Positions 1 through 11,876 of a DNA stretch of 64,000 nt are shown one piece after another. A program made the position numbers and the translations under genes. The stretch's first letter is position 1. Each line of letters begins with the position of its first letter. The notes beneath the pieces are model-generated. The model did not search any database. It was not told the origin of the DNA and was given only the letters and a program-made list of their open reading frames with translations. This stretch comes from Isoetes taiwanensis (Eukaryota; Streptophyta; Lycopodiopsida; Isoetales; Isoetaceae): positions 1 to 64,000 of the forward strand of contig JAJEKV010000873.1 of assembly GCA_021234155.1 (NCBI GenBank), read 5' to 3'.

Positions 1-299
1 GTCTATGCTACTTAAATTATCTAGACATAGTCAGTCCAAGGATTGGAAGGCCATTAATCTAGAATGATTGGTGCGCCTCCCCTGTACACTGCCCATTTCT
101 CTTGCAGGCGGGCTGCCCTGAAAGCTCTTCCTTACGGTTATACAATTGAAGAGGAGAGAGGTCCTCTTGTACCATGCTATCTGAGAGCATCATGAAACCA
201 AACCAAAAGATGTCGAGGATGACCAGGTCTTGCCACTCCCACCCTATTAGCATTAGCATTATCTTTTTCTTTATACTTTTTAGATTTCCATACCCCTTT
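1..299. other. Unassigned left edge
   Basis: I see no supportable gene here. Short open frames occur on both strands but none shows a recognisable motif. The stretch leads into the SINE tail at 300-364 and may hold its diverged 5' half. Confidence 0.3.
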
Positions 300-364
300 T
301 ATTGTTTGAGTCCCATGGCCAATTTGGTCTCTGTGGACGTTAAAAATCTATCCATCCATCTTTC
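300..364 (+). repeat. SINE 3' part, copy S1
   Basis: The stretch reads TTTGAGTCCCAT, then GGCC, an ATT-GG core, GTGGACG and TAAAAA, followed by a short tandem tail of ATCC units. The same series occurs on the minus strand at 48,846-48,895 and 35,285-35,332. The upstream half with an A box is not recognisable here, so only the part from the B box (TTTGAGTCC) to the tail is supported. Three copies with the same core but different simple-repeat tails are typical of retroposed SINEs. Confidence 0.6.
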
Positions 365-755
365 CTTCCTTAGTGATCTTATCAACATCAATCATTATTA
401 TCGTCTCGATCGTGCGACACTTGTGATCCTTAAAAGTCTTATGTTACACCTATCATCAACAGGGACATACCCAATAGCATTTGTCCTGTCCTTCCTCAAG
501 TTGAAGTTCAGATTTTAGGAACTAATGACACAACCTACCAACTATAGGTTCCTAATGAAAAATAAGAACCACGACCATCTAGGAGTTGTCCTCCAACCCC
601 ACCCTCACAATAACAGATTATGCCCATTAATTAAGGCCAAGCTTTAGTAACTTCAACACCTAATGCACAAGAACAGATCTACAAGCTTATCTCTCAAATA
701 GATCTAGCAGATGTTCCTCTAGTGAAATCTTCCAATTTGATTGGCTTGCTAATCT
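365..755 (+). other. Unassigned DNA left of the gypsy element
   Basis: No intact gene is visible. The stretch ends at the 5' LTR, and its last five bases AATCT (751-755) nearly match AATAC right of the 3' LTR (11,790-11,794), so it is the target site of that insertion. It may belong to the older gypsy relic that resumes at 14.5 kb, but the protein-level similarity here is too weak to claim. Confidence 0.3.
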
Positions 756-1332
756 TGTTATTGATCTGTGGCCTCACGGTACAGGACTATTCATGCATAC
801 AACAGTACAAGGTCAAGCTCAAGGATCCTCAGTCGACCACGGGTCAGCCATCAAAGGCTCCAGAAGACCAAGCGTGAGACCACGCTTGTCAAAGCCCTAT
901 CAAGAGAAGCCTTCGGACAAGTGGACGGCCCGTCCACCGCCAGCGTCGGCGTCGGCATGATTCTAGGGCACTTCAAGAGGCACCGCCCACATTCCTGCCA
1001 AATCAGGCCTCCTTCCGAGAATTGACCGAGATCGGTCGAAGTGTCATATTGGGCCCCAAGGCCATTGTACTATATATATGACTAGAGCTCGCACATGAGT
1101 TCAAGATGAGTTTTGAGTCTTGTCTCCTTTAGTTCTTCTCTCTATTGTAGAGCTCATGTATGTTCATCATTGATATCAAGGAAGCTTATCATTTTCCTCT
1201 CATTTGTTCTGTTTTTCTTCTTCTTCTTCTCTTCTTGCAAATCCCAGCGTGACATAGTCCCCCGGACTCTTTGTTAGATCCACGGGTCCTCCAGAGGGTC
1301 AGTCTTCGGAGTTCGAACCCGGACCCCAAACA
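756..1332 (+). repeat. 5' LTR of the gypsy element
   Basis: Begins TGTTATTGATCTGTGGCCTC and ends CCCCAAACA. It aligns over its whole length with 11,219-11,789, sharing for example GGGCCCCAAGGCCATTGTAC, the TATATATATGACTAGAGCTC promoter-like segment (TATA box near 1,070-1,078), GTATGTTCATCATTGATATC and a CT-rich stretch. Several short indels separate the two LTRs. Confidence 0.88.
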
Positions 1333-1335
1333 GCA

Positions 1336-1351
1336 TGGCCATTGTTGCCGG
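1336..1351 (+). other. Primer binding site, degenerate tRNA-Asp type
   Basis: TGGCCATTGTTGCCGG lies 3 bp inside the 5' LTR end. The tRNA-Asp site usual in plant Tat/Athila elements is TGGCGCCGTTGCCGGGGA. The match is clear in TTGCCGG and TGGC but degenerate elsewhere, as expected in an old copy. Confidence 0.55.
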
Positions 1352-1433
1352 TGCGATTCCATCCTACTTATTACGTAGCCATGTTCCGCATTAAATTTCA
1401 TGCCGGAAGAACTCCTTTCTCGGGCGGCCTCGC

Positions 1434-2720
1434 TTGGCGAAGCCATCGGTAGGTCGAAACTGTCATGCGACATGTATGGATCACGCTTATGACATAGAGG
1501 GAGGCCATCTTCGGTCTAAGCTCGGGTCGGCGCCACCAACCCCTCGTGGTGTCAATCTCGTCCCCGTTCCTTTAGCGTGCAAACATTGCTCACAACCTGA
1601 TCCACCTCATCACTATCCGGGGAGCCCTATCGGGGCTCAACCTTCTCAAGCAGTACTTTCATACACCTGAACATGCCTACATCCATCATTCTTTGGGCCA
1701 TGCGCCTCTTCCTTCACAACCATCATCTCCGGGTGGCAAGGATATCCACAAGTCTCTTTAAGCCTACCGGGAATATCCTTTCCCTACATTTCCCCTTTGC
1801 CCTTCACTGTTTACAACCTTACAGATCTCAAAACCAATGCTCAAGCAACTTCGGTTCCTCAACCGATCACCCCTTCATCGGGGTCGCCGGGCACCATGCC
1901 ACATCCAACTCAACCTCAATATCCTCACTATCTTTGTTCTGTCCAGCCAAGCACTTTCACATCTACCTTCGGACTTTGGCCCGACTTATCCCACCTTTGG
2001 CAACACGAAAGGCAAACCCTTAGACCAAAGTGCTCGGGGCCCACATGGAAGAATTTGAGGCTCTATTTGTCCTAAATGGTCATGCGCAACCTCAACTGAA
2101 ATTCCACATCTTTTCCACCACCCGTGGCTCTCCTCATCAATGGCTCATGTCCAACAAAAGCCATTGGAAACAAGACCCGGTCGAAATGCGAGCGCTTTTT
2201 ACGTCTCATTATGGGACAACGGATGATGATCAACTTCATCTCAAGCAACTCAATGAACTTCAACAAGAGCCCGCGAGTGCGCGGGATTTTGCGGATCGAC
2301 TTCACATTACGCTAAGTAAGCTCAAGGAGTACCCCCCGCGAGCGGATTTTTTGGTGCGGTTTCTCCAAGGACTTCCTCCGGCTATTCGACTCATGGTGAA
2401 TACTGCGTCCCAAGACTTTGGGCGAGGCTATCGACCTCTTGTCAATCACTTTCGGTCAATGTTTCCTCCGGCGTGGCTCTTCAAGAGCTCCGTTCATTCC
2501 ACTGTCATGGTTCCGCAGGCACGGTTGTTTCAGCCTCAACCGCGCTAATCCACCGGTAGCGGTCGGTCTGGTGCCATATTTGCAAATACCAAGGCCATTT
2601 GGCAAATGAGTGCAACTCCACCAATGGCCCGCCTCATTGCAAGCGATGCAACATGTGCAATCATGCCCGCGGAAGAGTGCACTTTCGCACTCATCCCCAC
2701 CGATTCGCAACAAAATGGTT
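1434..2720 (+). pseudogene. Gypsy gag (capsid and CCHC nucleocapsid), broken
   Basis: This is the structural gag region, which packages element RNA in cytoplasmic particles. The best open stretch is 2,030-2,548, with a retrotransposon-gag-like core around residues HMEEFEALF, QWLMSNKSHWKQDPVEMRAL and DFADRLH. In another frame a textbook zinc knuckle, CHICKYQGHLANEC (CX2CX4HX4C), lies at 2,572-2,613. The N-terminal part (1,434-2,030) is spread over three frames and rich in Pro, Ser and Thr. Several frameshifts separate the pieces, so no functional protein is expected. Identification rests on the knuckle and on position between the primer site and the protease. Confidence 0.75.
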
Positions 2721-3690
2721 TATCAAGTGCAAACCACACCTCGGCAACAATCGCACTATATCAGTGACCACCGCCCGGTGCAACCCACTCAACTCTATCG
2801 ACAGCGGGGAGCAACAGCGGGGACCCAACCCCATTACTCCTTTTGATCCTTCTAAAGCTTCGGTGTTATCTTTGTCAAGAATGGGGTCATACCACCGCGG
2901 CGTGTCCTCAACTTCCACAAGTTAGGTGCGACTTCACGGCACAAATCGGACCACATCGGTCCGCCTCGCGGCTTACCAACTTCTGGATTGCTAATGGCAA
3001 ACAAGGCGAGACCGGTTCTTAGAAGCCACCAAGAGCGCCTCGGCAATCGCGCTATCAACCGGCTCCGGCAAATCAACCTCGGTGGATCAACAAGCACGGG
3101 GAGGAAATTTTCCAGGCACTTAATCCTCGGTCCGGGCCGTCAAATTGGGTTGGTTTAGTTTCACGCCCGGACCAAGGCATCGCGTCCCTTGACCATTATT
3201 CGAATGGCCGCAACACTGCCTTTGCGGTTGACACCATTCCTCATGAGGGCGAAAAAAAGGTTCACTTTGCGCGACTTGGAAAAGCTCATGCCACATGTCA
3301 TGCCAAAAGTTAAGCCAAAGCATTTTGAACCTCATGCAAGCTCTTTGAAGGCGCACATTGGCAAATGTTCATGCCACCACCGAGCTCAACAAAGACAAGA
3401 TACACCTTCCACATCTCAACCTCCGCTCTCGGGCGTATCCCAATATTGCTGCGGAGGTTGACTTACAAAAAAGTTCTTTGCTTCACTACCACGCACTCCG
3501 GCACCGGTGGAACCAGGAGATCCTTTTTCTCATGTGCCTCTAGAACTCCAAGAGGAGCTAGCCAAGATCAAAATTCCTTTAAGTTTGGCAACCATTTTGA
3601 AACTTCGTCACGCTCTCAAGGACCGGTTACCACTCCCAAGCTTTGTTTTTAGTTGGGGCGTGGCTACCTCTACACCCCGGTCCATGCCCA
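2721..3690 (+). pseudogene. Gypsy gag-pol linker region
   Basis: Low-complexity coding remains in alternating frames, rich in Gln, Pro and Arg, followed by a charged stretch (DLEKLMPHVMPKVKPKHFEP near 3,260-3,330). The tail contains RAYPNIAAEVDL and ELQEELAKIKIPLSLAT. Both have clear counterparts in the older relic at 14.6-14.8 kb, which shows that the two belong to related elements. I recognise no enzyme domain here. Confidence 0.55.
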
Positions 3691-4200
3691 CGGTGGGTAA
3701 TCGGCAAGTCAACCATGTTCAAATAGATGGAGGTAAGCTTGATCAATCTCATCGGATAAACTCCGCAAACAAATGGGCATCACACAACTCTTTCGTGCCC
3801 CATATGACATCAAGTTGGCTAATGGCCATATCCGCGCGACCTCAAAGGCGTCACACCTCTTCTTCACATCAACATCGGTGATCTCGGCTTCCCCATGGAA
3901 TTTGGGTTTGGAAAGGCTGGCGAAGATCCGGTGACTATGAAATGTTGGTCGGCGGACCTTTTTCGCCAGCCCAAGAGTATCCATTCTTGGGCCCACGGAC
4001 ACGGTTAGTCATCGATGGTCACCTCAATGCCACCATGGACTTGCAAGCAGGCGGGATCATTTACATTGAACATCACGGAACCCTCTCTCGGACCGCAGTT
4101 ACGAAGAAGCTCGAGAATATTTATCAAGTTCGGGGCTCCACTGCGAGTGCGCCTCGTCATCCTACCCGAATATCTTTGATCCTTGGGGAGAAATGACTCT
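3691..4200 (+). pseudogene. Gypsy aspartic protease region, broken
   Basis: In frame with the preceding pieces, IDGG (near 3,722) replaces the retropepsin DxG active-site motif. In a shifted frame follow NLI, a KQMGIT-like stretch, LANGHIRATS and LLHINIGDLGFPMEF, the order seen in plant gypsy proteases. MLVGGPF near 3,942 matches MLVGHPF of the relic at 15,125. Frameshifts occur within the domain. The role in a live element would be maturation of Gag-Pol. Confidence 0.55.
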
Positions 4201-4439
4201 TGATCGGGGACGGTATTGTGGCTGCTTTGCTTGACCCTTACGGCTCCTTGCAATCGAATCAACGTGTTGATCACTTTTCGGATCTTTGAACCTCACGCAA
4301 CTCTGTTGATGTACGCTTTGTCATGAAGCAACCTCTGTTGGATGAAACTTCGGCAACCCCCTCTTTTCACCACGCAAAGTGCCCGCATCGGTTATGCTCA
4401 ACCTCGCACACATTGTCGGGATCTTGAAGTAATACCCCA

Positions 4440-5400
4440 TATTCGGACTCGAAGTCGAGATTGTGGGCGTGGGCAACAATCAACTTTGTCGCATTCTTGT
4501 GCCAAATCTTAGGCCCCTTATCGTAACGGGGCCGTCAAAGCTCATTCAAAAATTCAAACACATTTTAGCACGGAGTTCACCGAGAGATCTTGGGGAATCA
4601 CAAAAGCTTGGGGGAACTCACCATTCCTACCAAATCGATGCGCGACCCGGTTTAGCAGCGGCGATGCAGGCTCAACCCTAATTACAGTGATGGCGTCAAG
4701 GCGGAAATTGACAAACTCCTTCTGCGGGTTTGATCTATGAGGTCAAACATTACGAATGGGTGAGCCCCATCGTCATTGCCCTCAAACACAATGGTAAGAT
4801 CGGCGTGCGTGTGGACTCAGGAAACTCAATCGGGCCGCGGGCGTGATCATTTTCCACTTCCCTTCACGGACCGGGGTTACGGAAGAGGTGGGCTGGACAT
4901 GAGATGTACTCCTTCATGGATGGTTTTCGGCTACAATCGGATCTCAATCAAAGAATACGATCAACTCAAGACTACTTTCACCACCAGGTGAAGTCACTTT
5001 TTGCCTACAAGGTGGTTCCTTTTGGATTATCAAACTCTCCATCAGCGTTTCAGCATCATGCTCTCGGTTTTTCATGATTTCATGAAGGAAAATCCCTTCT
5101 TGCAAATTTTTCAAGATGACTTCTCGCGCCTCACGGTTCCATGGCTGACCATTTGGATAAATTGGAACTTCGTCTTCGAGAAATGTGATGAGTCAGGCAT
5201 TAGTCTCAATCACGAGAAATGCACCTTTTCGTCACCTCACGGTGTTACGTTGAGGCCATGTTGTCGACCAAAGCGGTATCACCCCGAGATCTGCCAAAAA
5301 TCGGTTATTGTGCTCAAGGCTCAAGCACCGGCCAATATCAAGGAGACGCGCTCTTTCACGGGTAAGGTCAATTATTACTCCACCTTCATACACGGACTAG
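4440..5400 (+). pseudogene. Gypsy reverse transcriptase, broken
   Basis: RT motifs appear in order across frames: EIDKLLL (4,706), KHYEWVSPIVIALKHNGKI (4,746-4,802), RVDSG as the 'cVDfR' motif, HFPLPFTD (4,853), YNRISIKEYDQLKTTFTT (4,933), VPFGLSNSPSAFQ in a shifted frame (near 5,013), and FLQIFQDDFS (5,098). The last corresponds to the catalytic YxDD box, here FQDD. At least four frame changes or stops interrupt the domain. In a live element it would copy the RNA into cDNA. Assignment to gypsy rests on the motif order and the adjacent RNase H and integrase. Confidence 0.8.
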
Positions 5401-5930
5401 CGAGCCATTGCGGATCCCATTCATAAACTCACGGGTGGCGAATCCACGGGCTTGGAATTCCCGGCGGATCTTTGCTTTCAACGGTGAAGCTTTTGCTTAC
5501 TCGGGCACCGGTTCTTGTTCCTCCTCAATGGGACAAGCCCTTTCATGTTCATGTAGATGTCTCGGCGTTTGCTATTGGGCTGTTCTTTCTCAAGAATATG
5601 ATGCGCTGCCCGACAAACCAAATCGCTTCGCCCGGCCGAGAAAACTCAATTCTGGCGGCGCAACTATTACGCCCGCAGGCGTGAAGCTTTGGGTCTCATT
5701 TTACGTGTCCAGCGCTTCCGTCACTACCTTTTGGGCAGTCAAATCAAGTTCTTTGTGGACCACCAAGCACTCCTTTATTTGATCAACAAGTCCCGCCCAC
5801 GGGCGCATTGCTTTCGTTGGGTCCTTCTTCTCAAAATTTGCTCCTTTTGAAATTGTTCATAAAAAGAGCCAAATCTCATGTAGATCGGATTATCTTTCGC
5901 ATCCACGGATGATCCCTCAGCTGGAGTCTC
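5400..5930 (+). pseudogene. Gypsy RNase H, broken
   Basis: Begins with the RT-RNase H connection, then LLLTRAPVLVPPQWDKPFHV and VDVSAFAIG, the DASDFAIG-like motif with the first catalytic Asp. After a frame change come RRREALGL, LRVQRFRHYLLGSQIKFFVD, HQALLYLINK and FEIVHKK. The 'VDHQALLYLI' version is typical of plant Tat/Athila elements and differs from the RNase H fragment at 15.9 kb. Two or more frameshifts disable it. Confidence 0.8.
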
Positions 5931-6189
5931 GGGCGCCTTTCACGATGCTTTCGGCTCTTTTTAGTCGCGGCAACACCACATTGGTTCCATGATTTTCAGC
6001 GGTACCTCCTCCACGGTGCTCTTCCACCCGAGGAAGGCGAGGCGGCTCTCTCACCTTGGCGACAATCCGTCGCCATCAATTTCTCCCGAAGGTAAAGGTG
6101 ACTACACCATGGTTGCGGGACATCTCTACAAAAAGGGTAAGGACACCATCAGCCGGCCCATTTGTGTTCTACCTCATGAAGTTCGGATA

Positions 6190-7260
6190 TTGTTCGAGAA
6201 GCTCATCAAGGGCTAGGTGGTGGTCATTTTCATGGTGACACCCACGGACGCCAAAATCCTTCTATTTGGGTATTTTTGGCCCACGCTCTTCAAAGATGCT
6301 CCATACGCCCGCCGCGTGTGGCGCTTGCCGGTGGTGGGGCGCCCCGACCCGTGGCGGCTCTTCCCTTGACACCCGTCGCCCGCGCCACTTCCCTTGGCAA
6401 ATGGGGAATGGACTTTGTGGGACCTATAGATCCTCTCTGGCGGCACACCCGTGCGTTACGTCTGGTTCTCAGCGACTCACGCTACCAAATGGGCGGAAGC
6501 TTGTGCACTTCGGGACAACAACTGCGGCAAACACGACTAGGGTCCTCTATCAACAAATTATCGCGATTCGGCTGCCCCCGCGGGCTGGTCGGTGATCGTG
6601 GTGTCCATTTCATCAATCATACTATCAAAGGTGGCCGGATTTATCTCGATACATCATCACAAGAGCACACCTTACTATCCTCAAGGTAATGGTTTGGCGA
6701 AAGCACCAACAAAACTCACGGTCACCATTCTCAAAGAAAATTTGTGGCGCTCCCGCTGCTGTTGGCACACAAAACTTCCCTCTTGTTCTTTGGGCCTACA
6801 ATACTTGTTTCAAGATTGCTACAGGTCACCTCCTTTTAAATTGGTTTATGGTCGGGGAAGCTCTCATGCCGTTTGAATACATCCTTCCAACACTCCGTTT
6901 TCAAGCTGGCTCTTGCTCATAATCCCCTGCTTTGCACTCAAAGAAAGGGTCTATCAATTAGAAACGGTTGGATGAACTTGAAGGGATGCTTATATTCGTG
7001 TTCTTCATGGACAGCGAGTTGCAAAAATCTTTACATGACAAGCGTCGAAGACAAAAACATTCAAAGAAGGCGATTTGGTTCTTCTTTATGATTCAGTACA
7101 AAATTTTTCGGGTAAACTCAAGTTTCGTTGGCTTGGCCCTTATCAAATTGTTCAAGTGGTTAGACCCAGCGTTTTTCAAGCTGGCGAGTTAGATGGCACT
7201 CCATTACCTACATTGGTTAATGGTTTTCGTCTCAAAACATTTCATCACCTGGCGACAATC
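6190..7260 (+). pseudogene. Gypsy integrase, broken
   Basis: Core motifs in order: GKWGMDFVGPID with the first catalytic Asp (6,399), GDRGVHFINHTI with the second (6,592), and TPYYPQGNGLAKAPTK (6,670-6,720), where the usual catalytic Glu position reads Lys in the visible frame. Then WAYNTCFKIATGH and LVYG-EALMPFEYILPTLR. The C-terminal GPY-type module reads KFRWLGPYQIVQVVRPSVFQ and NGFRLKTFHHL (near 7,110-7,250). Frames change several times. In a live element this enzyme would insert the cDNA into chromosomes. Confidence 0.82.
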
Positions 7261-10200
7261 AACAAGCGATCTGGTTCAAGAAGCAAACACCCGAAAGTGA
7301 CTAGAAAGGCGGCATATTATATTATAGTGGATATTTTTACAAAATGCGGGCCTTTGCCCGGCTATTTCGCTATAGGCGCGCCCTATATACAAAAGCGGAC
7401 TCGAGCCCTATCTACTAAAACCTAAGAGGAAAAACCCTCTACTCGGGGTTGGGCGAGAGGTGATCTTGAGAGGAGATGGTAGAGGTTACGCTTTCCGGGG
7501 GGTCGGCGAAGGTGCGAGAACCACCTCCATCCCGTTGGTCATAGGTTGGGGATGTTCAGCCATCCGGGCACCAACCATCCATTCGAATGCCGCGGTTGTG
7601 GCGGCGCCCGAAGATCGAGACAGTTCATTTTACGGGTGATCCACTCGACGGTTGGTGGGCATCGTGCAATTTTCATTCAAACCGGCGGCGGCCATGCTCG
7701 GCGCCATCGGATGTCTTAGCTTCCCTCGGTTCGTCTTATATAGCCAAGCAGAGGAACTCCTTGTCGGCGTGGACCAATCAGAAATTAGCCAGCGTGTTTG
7801 CAATGCAAGGCTCTTTCTAAATTGAGAATCTTTTCTCCCGCGCCAAATCTAGCGGTACTCTCGACACATTCGTTTTCATGATATCCCGCCGAGTTGCTTT
7901 TGCATTAAATGCCCTTGCTTCTTTTCATACCCGTCAACAATTAATATGTGTCCTTTGGCCACTGTCACATCGATCCTTCTCTCCGTCTCATCCTCACCGC
8001 CGTTCATTGCTTCTCCCTTCGTTTTTGGGGACTTAGCCAAATTTTGCCTCTCAATACACTCCTTGGCATCTTTCGACACTGGCACCATCAGCGGCTCGGT
8101 TTAAGCCCTCATCATACCTCTTAAGCCTCGGTTATTAAGCCCTAAAACCTTTTAGTTCCTCTGCGTAGCCGTCCTCAGGTGCTTGGCTTTAGTCCTCCGC
8201 CTTTGAATCACTCTTCGTTTACGCAAATCGTTACCATGGCTGCACCAAGATTTTCTACACTTCAAACTCTTGCTCCCAAGGATCCGGCTCTTTTTGAGTC
8301 GTATCCTTCTTAGCCCACTTTCAGGTGAAGCCCTTGTTGGCCCAAATAAAGAAGTCATTTGAGCGACAAAAGCTTTTCTGAATTCTCTCAAATGGAACTT
8401 AGGCTCCAAATCGACCAAGCTGGCGGTTCATCGCCAATATCGTTAACGGCCCGCATGGATACACCAGCGTGTGGTCGATGGCACCACCATTTCGGTGACT
8501 CAACATTTGATTTTTAGGGTATTTCATATTCCCTTGCAAACCCCTTGTTTATCATGGTGCGCCATCACGGGATCTAGATGTCGCGAGTTTGGTGCACCTC
8601 CTTATCATGCCAATGTGCATCGTCGACCAATATCGACAAGCCTCCACGAAACCTTTGTTAAGTTTACGTGGCGCAAGTTCCTTGGGTATTCTATCAAGAA
8701 CACCCATATCAATAAGCCTTTCTATAACATGGTCATCACTTTGCTACACACTCCAACCACCACATAGATTGGCCCCAATTGATGTTCTATCGTCTTCTCC
8801 AAGAAGTGGACCGCCGAGGGGTGCCACTTCCATTTCTGAAATTTTACGTGGGAGGCCACCTTCAAGCCCTCATCGTCATTACTTCCCTCCCACACCACAA
8901 AATTCTCATAATTCCACTCGGCGGTCCCTTCCCTGAGACTAGCAGGAGTTGGCACTTCCGCCCTTCTTCCCTTTGGTCATGTCCAAAATCCGCACACCCA
9001 TGTCCTTTGTCTCCTCCTCGGCTACACCATCCGGTTCACACCATCTTTCCCAAACATCACAAACCGGGCAGCAGCCGGCTCCACCACCACAACACCCTCG
9101 TCGGTTGTTGTATCGATTATCGGCGGGATGCTCAAGCTGCTTTGTTCTCAAGTTACAAGAATCCCAAGGCGGCTCTTATGAGCGGGGTTCAAATGGCACT
9201 AGAGGCCCTCGATGCGGTGCAGGGACCTTCAAGGCGCCCTTTGCCCAAGTTGCAACTTTGGAGGCCAAACTTCAAGACAAGCATGGAGCTCTCTTACGGG
9301 CTCATCTACGGATCTCAAAAGTGCACAGGGATCAAGTCAGCCAACTTGCGGATCAGCAGGGCTCGGCTCAATCAGAAATTCAGAATTTATTGGAGCACAA
9401 CAAGTCCAAAAAGCTCTCACGGGTACCAAGGGCCTTGAGATATTGCCAAGCTCAGCGCCTTGTACTCAGAACTTTGTGAAAATTTCAGCACTCAAGTTCA
9501 AAACCTTCTGAGGCGGGGACATTCAAATTGCCTCCTTGGCGGCTCGGCTTTCTACCACGGACCTCTCGGCTCACCTCTCTTCAAGATCAGCTTACGAGAG
9601 TGCGAAGCGAAGATTCTTGATGGCGCGGAGATTGGGTGCTTAGCCCGTCTCAATACTCCGGGGCAATCCTCCTCCCAGGTCAACACTTTCGAAGCGGGTC
9701 CGTGACCAATCGCGCTTCTTTGCTAGAAAGGACAACCGGATCCGTGATCTTGAACAACGCTGCGGCAAGCTATTGATCTGGCGATGAGGCTCAAAGCAAA
9801 ACTTGGCGGCCATACGCCATTATTAGAGAATGCCTTTTGACTTCCCGGTTCCTTCCTGCTATCACGATTATGTGGTTGCTTTCGCCGCCACCTCTTCCTT
9901 TTCAGTGGCATGCGGCGAGATGGACTGTGGATATTCCCCGAGCACTTGCTGATTTTCTTGGTTGGCGAACTCTCCATTGAAGACAAAGGGTTATCTTTGT
10001 GCCCTTTTGGTCTTTGATCTCCTACAACGTGCCGATCCGGACTTTATCACCTTGAGTTGTTTCAGCCCATGGCTTACATATTTCATGATTTCTATCGGGT
10101 GATACACGGGAACACTTCGAGAGATGGGCCGCGCCCGACTCTTTCGGGGTGACCCCACTGTGCAATGGTTGCTTCGGGATAACAATCCATATCTTGCGGA

Positions 10201-11208
10201 TCATGCTCGGACCCACACTCTTCATCAGGGGTACATGCACGAGCTTGCCAATCATTTATCTCTCGGCTTGGCGAGCGGCGGGCAATGAATAAGGAAGTAT
10301 CTAGGACATCCAGAGGATCTTCCCTATGCACAAATTTATATCGGCACCTCGCGGGGTTATAATCAATTACGGGCTCTGTTGGATAGCAAGGCGGTCCCCC
10401 GGGATGGGATAGCCCTCTGTCAACTCTCAACTCTCTGCTTCTCTTTGGGATCGTTGGTGTCAAGCTCTTGATCCGGATCTTGTCGGTCAATTCGGGGAGC
10501 CGGCTCGGCAACCCGCCCACGGGCATGGTTCCTTCTCCCTATGCTTCCCCAGGCGTACCTCCGCGCCCCAGGTTCTGACTTCGATTGCGCCTCCCCTTTT
10601 GGACCAAGGTCATGGATGGTCATGCGGATGGACTCCACCTCGGATCTCGGCGGATCTCGGTGGGATCCGCGTTTTGTTCGCCCGCTCACATTGGGAAGAA
10701 GGTGCCACTCACGGATACCACCACGGTGGATCTATATTGCTAATGGCGTGGTTGGCAGCGGCCGCGGCGGATGCGCTTCATGGTCTTGACACCTTCTTGC
10801 GAGAATGCCACCACCTCACGATCCTTGATCCATCTTCAAGCGAGGTTTTGTCTTGCTCTCAAATGCATTTTGCTTTCGGCTCCTTAAATCGGCGGCGTCC
10901 CATTTTTCTTTGCAATCCGAATGCGATTGTCGGTGCCTTTGGCCTCGGACTGCCTCCTCATGGAATGTCGGTTCATTTCTTGAGGGCGCCCATCTTTGCC
11001 CTTGAAGACATGGAGTGCGATCTCGCTTTCTTATTGATGCGAGATCACGCCCTTGGCCACAACACTCCTCACGCTCTTCAAACACGCCCGGGATCTCATT
11101 GGCGATACCATAATGGTGCCCGTCCTCACTCCGTGAGGATCACTTTCAAAGCAGATGGCTTCAGCCCTCGAAACCCTTCCTCCTTTTCTTCACTCACGAG
11201 TGTCGTTT
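7261..11208 (+). pseudogene. Long post-integrase region of the gypsy element
   Basis: About 3.9 kb lies between the integrase C-terminus and the polypurine tract. It begins with a non-coding-looking spacer (7,300-8,100), followed by open stretches in changing frames. The stretch at 8,949-9,479 encodes a likely coiled coil (VATLEAKLQDKHGALLRAHL, HRDQVSQLADQQGSAQSEIQ). Another stretch, around 10,030-10,430, reads YIGTSRGYNQLRALLDSK and similar. I cannot name a domain. Athila elements carry an envelope-like ORF in this position and some Tat elements carry other extra ORFs. I see no clear signal peptide or transmembrane anchor, so I do not call env. Confidence 0.5.
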
Positions 11209-11218
11209 GGTGGGGGAG
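11209..11218 (+). other. Polypurine tract
   Basis: GGTGGGGGAG immediately precedes TGTTAG, the first bases of the 3' LTR. This is the expected position for plus-strand priming. Confidence 0.75.
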
Positions 11219-11789
11219 TGTTAGTCTGTGCCTCACAGTGCGGGACTATTCATCCTCTGACAGACCAGGTCAAGCTCAAGGATCCTCGGTGACCCCGGGT
11301 CAGCCATCAAAGGCTCAGAGAAGACCAAGCGGAACCACCTTGATCAAAGCCTATCAGAGGCAGCTTTCGGACAAGTGGCCCATCATCCCAGCGTCGGCGT
11401 CGGCATGATTCTAGGCACTTCAAGAGGCACCGCCCACATTCACCACCAGAATCAGGGGCCTCCTTCCGAGGAGTCGAGACAGAGATCAGTTCAGTGTCTA
11501 TATTGGGCCCCAAGGCCATTGTACTACTATATATATGACTAGAGCTCGCACATGAGTTCAAGATGAGTTTTGAGTCTTGTCTCCTTTCAGTTCTTCTCTA
11601 TTGAGAGCTCATGTATGTTCATCATTGATATCAAGGAAGCTTTTATCATTTTCCTCTCATTTGTTCTGTTTTCTTCTTCTTCTTCTCTTCTTGCAAAATC
11701 GTGACATAGTCCCCCCGGACTCTCTGTTAGATCCACGGTCCTCACAGAGGGTTGTCTTCAGTGAGTTCCCGAACCTGCACTCCCAAACA
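11219..11789 (+). repeat. 3' LTR of the gypsy element
   Basis: Starts TGTTAGTCTGTGCCTCACAG and ends CACTCCCAAACA. It is homologous along its whole length to 756-1,332, with scattered substitutions and several indels. A TATATATATGAC promoter-like segment is conserved near 11,526. Confidence 0.88.
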
Positions 11790-11876
11790 AATACAATGGC
11801 CCTCGTTAGCATAGAATCATACCCAATAACATAATCTCGACATTACCCAAAAGTTCAGCAAATCAATCAATTCATT

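Larger units (their letters stand above)
756..11789 (+). mobile_element. Ty3/gypsy LTR retrotransposon, Tat/Athila-like, decayed
   Basis: An 11-kb element bounded by LTRs of 577 and 571 bp that begin TG and end CA. The internal order is primer site, gag with a CCHC knuckle, protease, reverse transcriptase, RNase H, integrase, a long post-integrase region, polypurine tract and 3' LTR. This order (RT-RH before IN) defines Ty3/gypsy. The tRNA-Asp-like primer site, the RNase H motif VDHQALLYLINK and the unusually long 3' internal region point to the Tat/Athila branch. Every coding domain carries many frameshifts and stops, and the LTRs differ by many substitutions and indels, so the insertion is old and non-autonomous. 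The presumed target duplication is imperfect (AATCT versus AATAC). Confidence 0.9.

Noticed and set aside
8949-9479. Envelope-like gene in the gypsy 3' region
   Set aside because: Position fits Athila-type env, but I see a coiled coil without a signal peptide, transmembrane anchor or cleavage site.
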